A DNA stretch of 5,380 nucleotides, taken from assembly GCA_046263195.1 (NCBI GenBank), contig JBHELG010000034.1, forward strand, positions 1 to 5,380, in the 5' to 3' direction. The position numbers and the translations under genes are program-made. Source of the stretch: JBHELG01 sp046263195 (GTDB taxonomy: Bacteria; Actinomycetota; Nitriliruptoria; Nitriliruptorales; JAHWKO01). A model generated the notes under the pieces. It did not search any database. It worked only from the letters and a program-made list of their open reading frames with translations, and was not told where the DNA came from. Positions 1 to 5,380 of the stretch are shown here, one piece after another. Every line of letters starts with the position of its first letter. Positions within the stretch are counted from its first letter, which is position 1.

Positions 1-490
1 GCGCGGTGGGTTCGCTTCAAGCGCGTCGCTGCCACCTGGACACGTGTCGGTCCCCCGTAGGAGGTCTCCGGCAGCTTCTCGCCTGAACGCTCCCCACGCC
101 AAAAGTCCGCTCCGAGAGGCCTTCTCGGATGGGCGTGCATCCCGCAGGACGTCGAGCTAGGGAGGTCTGCACGATGTAGCACGCCGTCACCGCCTCAGCG
201 ACGATGACCAAGATGGGTGACGGGGAGGTTCGCAAGCACTCGACCAACCGGGGCTGATGCGGCGGGTTAGCGGTCATGGCCCCTGGCGGGGTCACCTCGG
301 CGGTCTGAAAAGCTGCGATCTCCTGGCCGACGTCGGCTCTTCTTGGTCTGAGAGCCCGTGGTGAGTGTGACCTAGGGGTCTCAGGCACCACGGATTGCTG
401 CTGCGAGCGCGAACCCTAGGATTCTTCACGCGAGGCTCCTCCAGGCGACGTCGTCGTGTCGGTTGGTCGATCGGGAAGAAGTGATGGAAC
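1..490. other. Region without a supportable gene
   Basis: I find no coding region here that I can assign to a family. A minus-strand frame is open from 391 down to 17 with fairly GC-rich third positions in its middle, but its translation matches no motif I know and has no convincing ribosome binding site. On the plus strand the first 57 bases read as an open frame ending in TAG at 58-60, which could be the tail of a gene lying mostly outside the window. The stretch sits just upstream of an IS110 remnant, so part of it may be the non-coding left end of that element; this is inference. No tRNA, CRISPR array or clear terminator was seen. Confidence 0.5.
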
Positions 491-491
491 G

Positions 492-772
492 CTTGTCGAG
501 CGCTGCGGCGGGTTGGACGTGCATAAGGCGCAGGTGACCACGACGTGCGCGTCGTGGACGGACGGGCCGTCATGGACCCGCCAAAGCCACCGGCGCGGTC
601 CGCCACTCGATCCTGGTGGCCTGCTGGCACATCCTCGACAAGCACCTGCGGCCGAGCTTGGCAGGACTACTTCGACTGGCGTCGCGACCCCGACCGCGAA
701 ACCCGCGCGCTGGTCCGCAAGCTCGAACGCCTCGGCCACCACGTCACCCTGGCGAAGGCCGACGCAGCATGA
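492..772 (+). pseudogene. IS110-family transposase remnant, internally deleted and frameshifted
   Basis: This is the wreck of an IS110-type transposase (RuvC-like DEDD domain at the N-terminus, Transposase_20 domain at the C-terminus). At 495-566 one frame reads VERCGGLDVHKAQVTTTC, the family's usual N-terminus, with the first acidic catalytic residue in GLDVHK. From about 580 a different frame reads AKATGAVRHSILVACWHIL, which belongs near the C-terminus of the family. Around 646-656 the frame shifts again to DYFDWRRDPDRETRALVRKL and ends with TGA at 770-772. Full IS110 transposases are about 340-400 residues and here fewer than 95 codons remain, so most of the catalytic domain and middle is gone. 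No intact start codon is in frame with the N-terminal piece at the expected position. It cannot make an active enzyme. The family call is firm; the exact 5' limit is not. Confidence 0.75.
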
Positions 773-875
773 ACCTGACGGCACGGCGCCCCTCAAGGGC
801 ATTTTCACCTAAAATACTCCGACTGCACCCGAACACCGGGCCCAGCCGTGCCCGGCATTGGACGGTAAACCGGCT

Positions 876-1217
876 CTACGCCACCAATGAGGGGGTGCGG
901 CCTCTGATCTTGGCGGTGGGGGCAGTGTTCCAGACGACGCCACAGTGCAGCAGTAGGCGCAGCCTGTAGTTGGCGAAGCTCCGAAACCCATGCCCCACCC
1001 TCTTGACTTTCTTTATGAGCAGGTTCATTGCTTCGGTCGGGCCGTTCGACAGGTGGGTGGTGTGGTAGGCGAGGACCTTCCTGCGCCACTGGCGGATGGT
1101 GCGGGCGAGACGCGTGACCTCTTCGACATCGGCCTCGCCGGTCCAGGCCAGGAAGGCCTCGAGTCGATCTGTGGCCTGCTCGTGGGAGTCGGCGGCGTAG
1201 ACGTCACGCAGGAGTTC
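876..1217 (-). pseudogene. ISL3-family transposase, C-terminal fragment
   Basis: Reading leftwards from 1217 the minus strand gives ELLRDVYAADSHEQATDR, followed by an arginine-rich RTIRQWRRKVLAYHTTHLSN, then GPTEAMNLLIKKVKRVGHGF, FANYRLRLLLHCGVVWN and finally TPSLVA and TAG at 876-878. This is the conserved end of ISL3 transposases (DDE_Tnp_ISL3). The glutamate of GPTEAMN (codon 1032-1034) is the expected last acidic residue of the DDE triad. The fragment is 113 codons and has no start of its own. It joins in frame, through one reconstructed lysine codon, to the N-terminal part at 4331-5293 and brings the total to about 433 residues, the normal family length. A TAG at 1218-1220, created by the inserted element and its flanking bases, stops this frame just upstream. 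No other mutation is apparent. Confidence 0.9.
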
Positions 1218-1218
1218 C

Positions 1219-1224
1219 TATCGG
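1219..1224. other. Candidate 6-bp coupling sequence beside the element's left end
   Basis: TATCGG lies between the left terminal repeat (from 1225) and the transposase sequence that resumes at 1218. It belongs to neither: joining 1218 directly to 4335 gives GGAGTTCCTTGGCGGTCC, which reads through the transposase in frame on the minus strand. Six unexplained bases on one side only are what remains when a tyrosine-recombinase circle integrates carrying a spacer from its former host site. The exact edges could shift by a base or two. Confidence 0.6.
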
Positions 1225-1236
1225 TTAACCGGCCCT
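1225..1236 (+). repeat. Left terminal inverted repeat of recombinase element
   Basis: TTAACCGGCCCT, a perfect inverted match to 4323-4334. Together with the two preceding coupling bases it forms a 10-bp palindrome, CGGTTAACCG, at 1222-1231. Further inward the two ends diverge. It is the probable binding arm of one or both recombinases. Confidence 0.85.
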
Positions 1237-1296
1237 GAGTCGGTGGCGGACAGAGATGCAGCTTTGGTCGTCACCGGGGCCGGATACTCCGCGATC

Positions 1297-1303
1297 GGAG
1301 GGG
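1297..1303 (+). promoter_or_regulatory. Ribosome binding site for the TnpA-like recombinase
   Basis: GGAGGGG precedes two adjacent in-frame start codons, GTG at 1308 and ATG at 1311. It is 4 bases from the GTG and 7 from the ATG, so either could be used. The 71-bp leader from the left repeat to 1307 shows no -10/-35 pair I would defend. Confidence 0.65.
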
Positions 1304-1307
1304 CTGT

Positions 1308-2354
1308 GTGATGAGCGTTGCTGTTGTACGTACCCAGCAGGGGCATCGTCTTGGCGGTGCTGGCCCGACCGTGGATGCGGCCAATCGGTTCTTGGATCAT
1401 CTGGGGGTGCGGGGCTTTTCGCCGGCGACGGTGCGGGCGTACGCGTATGACGTGGCCAACTTCGCGGCGTTCCTCGGCGAGCGTTCGCTGTCGCTAACCG
1501 AGGTGGTGGCTACCGACCTGTTCGAGTATCTCGACTGGCAGGTCGCGCGTCGTCGTGGGAGCGGCAGGGTGGTGGCGCTGCAGCGGCCAGGGCCGGCACC
1601 GGCGACGATGAACCGTCGGATCAGCGCGGTGCGTGGACTGTTCGAGCATCTGGTGATCACCGGGGTGCGTGCCGACAATCCAGTCCCTGCTGCCCGTCGA
1701 GCCAACGGGTTGCGGATACCACCGCGAGGGCTGCTGGGGCATGTAGGCCCGGAACGTTCACGGGGTGGGGGTCGGCTGGTCCGCCAGCCGCAGCGTCTGC
1801 CCGAGAGCCTCGAGGGTGACGACGTCGTCTCGTTCCTGCTGGATCTGGAGACGCACCGCGACCGCGCGATGGTTCTGGGGATGGTGCTGGGTGGGCTACG
1901 AGCCGGAGAGGTCCGCTCGTTGCGGCTGGCGGATGTTGATATGGGGCTGCGACGGCTACGGGTGCTCGGCAAGGGTGGCCGCGAGCGGATCGTCCCGGTC
2001 GACGACGCGTTCTTCACCGAGTGCGCCGCCTATCTGCATCAGGAGCGTCCGGGCTGCTCGACCGCCGAGTGTTTCGTGGTGTTGCGTGGCCCGACGCGGG
2101 GTCAGCCGATGACCGAAGCAGGGATGCGCAAGATCTTCCGGGTGCACCGCTCCAGGTCCGGCGCGACGAGGGTGCGTCCGCATCGGTTGCGTCATACCTA
2201 CGGCACCGAGCTCGCGGGCGCTGGGATTGATTTGTTGGTGCTGCGCGAGCTGATGGGGCACGCTTCGCCCGAGACCACGGCCCGCTATGTGCATCTCTCG
2301 CCGGAAGGGCTGGCCGCCGAGTACGCGGCCGCCCGGGCGGTGATCGAACGATGA
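1308..2354 (+). CDS. Tyrosine recombinase, TnpA-like (XerC/XerD fold), 348 aa
   Basis: This is a DNA strand-exchange enzyme of the phage-integrase family, expected to cut and rejoin the ends of its own element. Residues about 21-125 form the SAM-like core-binding domain (NRFLDHLGVRGFSPATVRAY, then MNRRISAVRGLFEHLV). A long arginine/glycine linker at about 130-165 (PPRGLLGHVGPER) leads to the catalytic domain at about 168-345. All expected active-site residues are visible: R198 in GGLRAGE, K222 in GKGGRER, H292 and R295 in HRLRH, H318 in LMGHAS, and the nucleophile Y327 in TTARYVHL. The length is close to Tn554 TnpA. The start is taken as GTG 1308; ATG 1311 is equally plausible and changes only one residue. 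The stop overlaps the start of the next recombinase (ATGA), implying translational coupling and joint function. It is called a transposon recombinase rather than a chromosomal XerC because of the paired gene and the inverted-repeat ends. Confidence 0.93.
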   Translation: MMSVAVVRTQQGHRLGGAGPTVDAANRFLDHLGVRGFSPATVRAYAYDVANFAAFLGERSLSLTEVVATDLFEYLDWQVARRRGSGRVVALQRPGPAPATMNRRISAVRGLFEHLVITGVRADNPVPAARRANGLRIPPRGLLGHVGPERSRGGGRLVRQPQRLPESLEGDDVVSFLLDLETHRDRAMVLGMVLGGLRAGEVRSLRLADVDMGLRRLRVLGKGGRERIVPVDDAFFTECAAYLHQERPGCSTAECFVVLRGPTRGQPMTEAGMRKIFRVHRSRSGATRVRPHRLRHTYGTELAGAGIDLLVLRELMGHASPETTARYVHLSPEGLAAEYAAARAVIER

Positions 2355-4312
2355 ACCTCGTCGCTGTGGAAACCCCGCTTGGGCTGCTCGACGCGTACGC
2401 GCAGAGCCAGCATCTGCTGGGCGGCCAGCTCGACTATCAGCGTGACCGGCTGTCCGCGGCTCGCCGGTTCCTCGACGCGCATCCCGACCTGGACGTGTGG
2501 ATGGCGGGCCCGTTGCAGGGCCGTCTGGCCGAGCTGCGACGCCGACCCCTGTCGTGGCCGCTGGTCGGGTTCGCGCTGCTCACTGGCCGGTGCCGCGCGG
2601 ACGCCGACTTCCTATTCGCGAAGAACTTCGGGCACACCATGGCCCGATGGACCGCGGCGCTGTTCCCGCAGGAGTGGCAGCGGCTGACCGACGGGGCCGA
2701 GCGGCTCGGGATGAGCCCGGATGCTGCCGGCAAGCTGCTGCGCGAGGACCTGCCGCTGGCCGTCGCGTTCGCGGGAAGGCCGCCTGCACAACTGACCGTG
2801 GCCGATCTGGAAGCGCTCGCCGAGGCGATCGAGGCCACACAGGTTCTGACCTACTCGGTTCGCCGTCGCCGGCGTGCCCACCTGTTCGCGCTGCGGCGGC
2901 TGCTGTTCGAGGGGCGCTTCATCGACCAGCCGCCGGTGCATCGCCGAGAAGACGGGCCGGCTAGCCGCCAGGCAGGGCTGGCGGCGGTGGCGGCACCCGA
3001 GATCCGCCGCTCGATCCGGGCCTATCTCGATGCCCGCTCCGCGGTGCTGCGACCCAAGTCAGTCGAGAAGCTCACGAGCGCCTTGGCGATCTTCGGAGAG
3101 TTCCTCTCCGAGCGGTTCCCACAGCTGGCCTCGCTGGCCGATCTGCAACGCCACCACGTCGAGGCCTTCTTGACCTGGACTGCGACCCGTCCCTGCAGAC
3201 GGCCGCAGGACGGCAGCCGGCGGGTGGGGCCGTTCGTGACCGCTCACGCGGCGATCTCACTGCGCGGCTTCCTCGATGACATCGCCGCTTGGGGGTGGGC
3301 GCAAGCACCCCGACGGCGGCTGGTGTTCGCCACCGACATCCCCCGCCAGCCCGACACGCTGCCCCGGGCGCTGCCTCCCGACGTGGATGGCGCGCTGATG
3401 GCTGCGGTCGCTGACCTCGACGACCGCTTCGCCCGGGTGGGGCTGACTGTGATGCGCCACACCGGGCTGCGCATCGGCGAGCTGCTCGATCTCGAACTCG
3501 ACTGCATCGTCGACTACGGGCCGGCCGGCAGCTGGCTGCGGGTCCCGCTGGGCAAGCTCAACAACGAACGTGCCGTCCCCCTCGACCGGACGGCGCTTGA
3601 CGCTCTTGACGCCTGGCTGGCACAGCGCAACCACCAGCGGCCCCTACCACATCCCCGAGACGGGCGGCTGGCCGACTTCGTGTTCGTCGAGCGCGGCCGA
3701 AGGCTAGGACCCAGGCGGTTGAGCAGCGGACTGCGCCGTGCGGTGCGAGCCGCCGGGTTCATGGGCCCCGATGGACAGCCGCTGCGGGTGGTCAGCCATC
3801 AGCTCCGCCACACCTACGCCACCTCGTTGGTCAACGCCGGGATGTCGCTGCAGGCACTGATGTCACTGCTGGGACATCGCAGCCCCGAGATGACCATCCG
3901 CTATGCCAGGCTCGCTTCGCCCACCATCAAAGCTGCCTACGACCAGGCCATCGGGAAGATGCGCAAGCTCCTCCCGATCGCGACTGTCAGTATGTCGGCG
4001 ATGCCCGATCGGCTCGAGTGGCTGCGCTCCGAGATGCTCAAGACCCGGGTCGCCCACGGCTACTGCGCCCGTGAGCTCGCCGCCGAGGCCTGCCCCTACG
4101 CCAACATCTGCGAGACCTGCCCCAACTTCATCCCGACCCCCGAGTTCGCGCCCGCGCTGACCGCGCAACTCGCCGACGTCCACCAACTCCGCGACGATGC
4201 CGAGCAGCGCGGCTGGTCCTCGGAAGCCGCCCGTCACCAGCGCGTGATCACCAGCCTCGAAGCCCACCTCCGACGAATAACGAGAAAACCCGCAACAGGC
4301 CATCCTCCTTGA
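2351..4312 (+). CDS. Large tyrosine recombinase, TnpB-like, with C-terminal cysteine cluster, 653 aa
   Basis: This is the second phage-integrase-family recombinase of the element. About 210 residues of N-terminal sequence, including an arginine-rich stretch (SVRRRRRAHLFALRRLL, 169-185), precede a core-binding domain at about 215-325 and a catalytic domain at about 340-535. The active site is complete: R374 in TGLRIGE, K402 in LGKLNNER, H483 and R486 in HQLRHTYA, H509 in LLGHRS, and Y518 in MTIRYAR. After it, residues 569-593 carry four cysteines, C572-x8-C581-x5-C587-x2-C590 (ending CETCPNF), followed by a charged helical tail; a zinc site is inferred, not shown. The size and place after a TnpA-like gene match Tn554 TnpB (about 630 aa). 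The ATG overlaps the previous stop (ATGA) with only a weak upstream ribosome site, so translation probably depends on re-initiation from the first gene. The stop lies 10 bases before the right repeat. Confidence 0.93.
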   Translation: MNLVAVETPLGLLDAYAQSQHLLGGQLDYQRDRLSAARRFLDAHPDLDVWMAGPLQGRLAELRRRPLSWPLVGFALLTGRCRADADFLFAKNFGHTMARWTAALFPQEWQRLTDGAERLGMSPDAAGKLLREDLPLAVAFAGRPPAQLTVADLEALAEAIEATQVLTYSVRRRRRAHLFALRRLLFEGRFIDQPPVHRREDGPASRQAGLAAVAAPEIRRSIRAYLDARSAVLRPKSVEKLTSALAIFGEFLSERFPQLASLADLQRHHVEAFLTWTATRPCRRPQDGSRRVGPFVTAHAAISLRGFLDDIAAWGWAQAPRRRLVFATDIPRQPDTLPRALPPDVDGALMAAVADLDDRFARVGLTVMRHTGLRIGELLDLELDCIVDYGPAGSWLRVPLGKLNNERAVPLDRTALDALDAWLAQRNHQRPLPHPRDGRLADFVFVERGRRLGPRRLSSGLRRAVRAAGFMGPDGQPLRVVSHQLRHTYATSLVNAGMSLQALMSLLGHRSPEMTIRYARLASPTIKAAYDQAIGKMRKLLPIATVSMSAMPDRLEWLRSEMLKTRVAHGYCARELAAEACPYANICETCPNFIPTPEFAPALTAQLADVHQLRDDAEQRGWSSEAARHQRVITSLEAHLRRITRKPATGHPP

Positions 4313-4322
4313 CAGACCCCCG

Positions 4323-4334
4323 AGGGCCGGTTAA
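4323..4334 (-). repeat. Right terminal inverted repeat of recombinase element
   Basis: AGGGCCGGTTAA on the plus strand, the perfect inverse of 1225-1236. Read on the minus strand, its TTAA supplies the TAA (4331-4333) that truncates the ISL3 transposase right after the alanine and asparagine codons at the junction. No terminator hairpin is visible between the second recombinase and this end. Confidence 0.85.
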
Positions 4335-5293
4335 TTGGCGGTCCAGGCGCAAGCAACCTCGTCGAAGCGGTCTCCGGCGCGAAGGCCCTCGGCGATGCGC
4401 TCCTTTCCGCGCTCATCGAGGCGTTCGCGTCCCACAAGCAGCAGATAGCGGATGCCATACAGCGGGTCGCCCTTGCGGCCGCGGTGACCGGTGGTCTCCT
4501 GCTGGGTGCGTCGGCGGACTTCGTCGACGACCTGGTTGGCGAGGCGAACCGCGTGAAAGTGGTCGACCACTACCTGAGCCTGGGGCAGGGCACGGCGCAG
4601 CGCCGTGGCGTAGCCCTGGTAAGGGTCGATCGCGGCGACCTCCACGCCAGCCTTCCAGCCGACGCTGCGCTGCGACAACCAGGTCGAAATGGCGGCTGCG
4701 GTGCGGTTTGCGACCACATCGAGCAGCCGCCCGCGTTCGATGTCGACGAAGCTGGTGACGAACCGAGTCGGTGACCAGCGTGCTGCCTTCATGAAGCTCG
4801 ACTCGTCGAGTCCCACCGCCCGCACCCCCTCGACGCGGGTCGCGTCCTCCACCAGCGGGGTGCCGTGGTCGATCACCGCACGCATCACGGTGTGCCAGCC
4901 CACCCCGAACTCGCGTGCGACCTCCGCCACAGAATGCCCGTCGCGACCGACGCGCTGGCACGCCTCGCGACGGGCTCGCTCCGTCATGGATGCCCGTGGC
5001 GCAATCACGTCGGAGATCTCCCGCCACGAGCTGGCCGGGCACTGCACCTGCTCACAGCGCCAGATGCGCTTGCGCCACACCAGCCGCACTGGCCGACCAC
5101 CCGCAGGAAGATCACGCAGTTGGGTGCAAGAACGACCTTTCGAACCCGCTCGGACACCGCAGTCCCGGCACCAATCACGATCGGCAGTGGTCTCGACCAG
5201 CAGCACCAGTTCACCGCCATCCTCGACGGCCGCGAGCACCACGAAGCCATCGAGTCCGAGAAGAAGCACGCGAAGATCTGTAACGTTGTCCAC
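4331..5293 (-). pseudogene. ISL3-family transposase, N-terminal fragment truncated by insertion
   Basis: This is the first 320 codons of an ISL3 transposase that normally has about 430. In order it shows a zinc-binding N-terminus (C42-x2-C45 and C80-x4-C85, zf-ISL3 type), a helix-turn-helix at about 100-145 (SVAEVAREFGVGWHTVMRAV), and the start of the DDE domain. Candidate acidic residues are D163 in GLDESSF, D223 in AIDPYQGY and D244 in VVDHFHAVRLAN. The final glutamate lies in the separated part at 876-1217, so this piece alone cannot be catalytic, although it keeps the DNA-binding domains and could in principle bind the ISL3 ends. The start is GTG at 5291-5293, chosen for the GGAGG eight bases upstream and a typical family N-terminus (LLGLDGFVV). 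The last residue, asparagine, and the stop come from the inserted element; the original codon was probably lysine (AAG). Confidence 0.9.
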
Positions 5294-5351
5294 GTCTGTG
5301 GCCTCCGAGTTGGCGTCCTGAACACCGCCATGCTCGTGAGGTCACAGACGT
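5292..5351 (-). repeat. 9-bp inverted repeat around the transposase ribosome site
   Basis: ACGTCTGTG at 5292-5300 is perfectly inverted as CACAGACGT at 5343-5351, with 42 bases between. In a minus-strand transcript the second arm would cover the bases just before the start and the first two bases of the GTG. Whether it folds in the cell is inference. Confidence 0.45.
5302..5306 (-). promoter_or_regulatory. Ribosome binding site of the ISL3 transposase
   Basis: GGAGG on the minus strand, eight bases before the GTG at 5291-5293. It decides the start. It lies in the loop between the two arms of a 9-bp inverted repeat (5292-5300 and 5343-5351). Confidence 0.65.
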
Positions 5352-5380
5352 TTCCGAAGCACTAACCCACGCTACGTCTT

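Larger units (their letters stand above)
1225..4334 (+). mobile_element. Two-gene tyrosine-recombinase transposon (Tn554-like) inserted in an ISL3 transposase
   Basis: A 3,110-bp element is bounded by perfect 12-bp inverted repeats and carries only two genes, both plus strand, overlapping by four bases and filling nearly all of it. The gene order and sizes (348 aa, then 653 aa) resemble TnpA (about 361 aa) and TnpB (about 630 aa) of Tn554. The small third gene of Tn554, TnpC, is not present: only 10 bases separate the second stop from the right repeat. Short terminal inverted repeats are not typical of Tn554 itself and recall recombinase-in-trio (RIT) type elements, but a third recombinase is also absent. 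The boundaries are supported independently because removing the element restores an open ISL3 transposase. No resistance or other cargo gene is present. Both recombinases look intact, so the element may be mobile. Confidence 0.85.
872..5380 (-). mobile_element. ISL3-family insertion sequence, interrupted and running off the right edge
   Basis: An ISL3-family element occupies both flanks of the nested recombinase element. Its left terminus is placed at 872 because the transposase stop (876-878) lies in GGCTCTACG. ISL3 elements commonly start GGCTCTTC and end just past the transposase stop. Upstream of the transposase start the sequence continues to the window edge, and I see no convincing match to the left terminus before 5380, so the right inverted repeat is probably outside. 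The eight bases next to the left end (864-871, GGTAAACC) would be the target duplication if the boundary is right; the second copy is not visible. Positions 1219-4334 are not part of this element. Confidence 0.7.

Noticed and set aside
17..391. Minus-strand open frame of 124 codons at the left edge
   Set aside because: No recognisable domain, no convincing ribosome site, and composition in the outer parts looks non-coding. A decayed gene cannot be excluded.
990..1238. Plus-strand open frame over the transposase C-terminal fragment
   Set aside because: The minus strand here gives the conserved ISL3 C-terminus in an unbroken frame, and the plus frame ends inside the element terminus.
1263..1290. 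Possible -35/-10 pair (TTTGGT, GATACT) before the first recombinase
   Set aside because: The spacing is about 14 bases and both hexamers match poorly, so it is not better than chance in this leader.
1397..2017. Long minus-strand open frame opposite the first recombinase
   Set aside because: Arginine- and serine-rich shadow typical of high-GC DNA antisense to a real gene with a full catalytic motif set.
4689..5321. Plus-strand open frame of 210 codons over the ISL3 transposase
   Set aside because: Antisense shadow; the minus strand encodes the recognised zinc finger, helix-turn-helix and DDE segments.
5329..5380. Right inverted repeat of the ISL3 element at the window edge
   Set aside because: The reverse complement of the last bases shares only scattered matches with the left end at 872. 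The true terminus is probably beyond 5380.

Overview
The window is high-GC DNA with the codon style of an actinobacterium. Nothing in it fixes a genus. It contains no host housekeeping gene. It is a pile of mobile elements, one nested inside another, beside a decayed third one.

Layout: (1) Positions 1-490 hold no gene I can support. (2) About 492-772 (+) is a badly decayed IS110-family transposase: the N-terminal RuvC-like start, then only the C-terminal tail, with a large internal deletion and a frameshift. (3) From about 872 to beyond the right edge lies an ISL3-family insertion sequence on the minus strand. Its transposase gene is split: the N-terminal 319 or so codons are at 4331-5293 and the C-terminal 113 codons plus stop are at 876-1217. 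(4) The 3.1 kb between the halves (1225-4334) is a complete-looking tyrosine-recombinase element. It has perfect 12-bp terminal inverted repeats (TTAACCGGCCCT) and two overlapping genes on the plus strand: a 348-aa TnpA-like recombinase (1308-2354) and a 653-aa TnpB-like recombinase (2351-4312). Both keep all six catalytic residues of the family.

The most interesting point is that the insertion can be undone on paper to the base. Removing 1225-4334 plus the six bases 1219-1224 joins the transposase halves in frame and restores a plausible AWTAKELLRDVY. There is no target-site duplication. A net gain of element plus 6 bp is what circle integration by a tyrosine recombinase leaves when it carries a 6-bp coupling sequence, as in Tn916 and the Tn554 type. 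The element therefore appears to be a minimal Tn554-like two-recombinase transposon with no visible TnpC, excisionase or passenger gene. The two recombinases, translationally coupled by an ATGA overlap, probably act together at the two inverted-repeat ends. The transposase they interrupt should be inactive in this copy.
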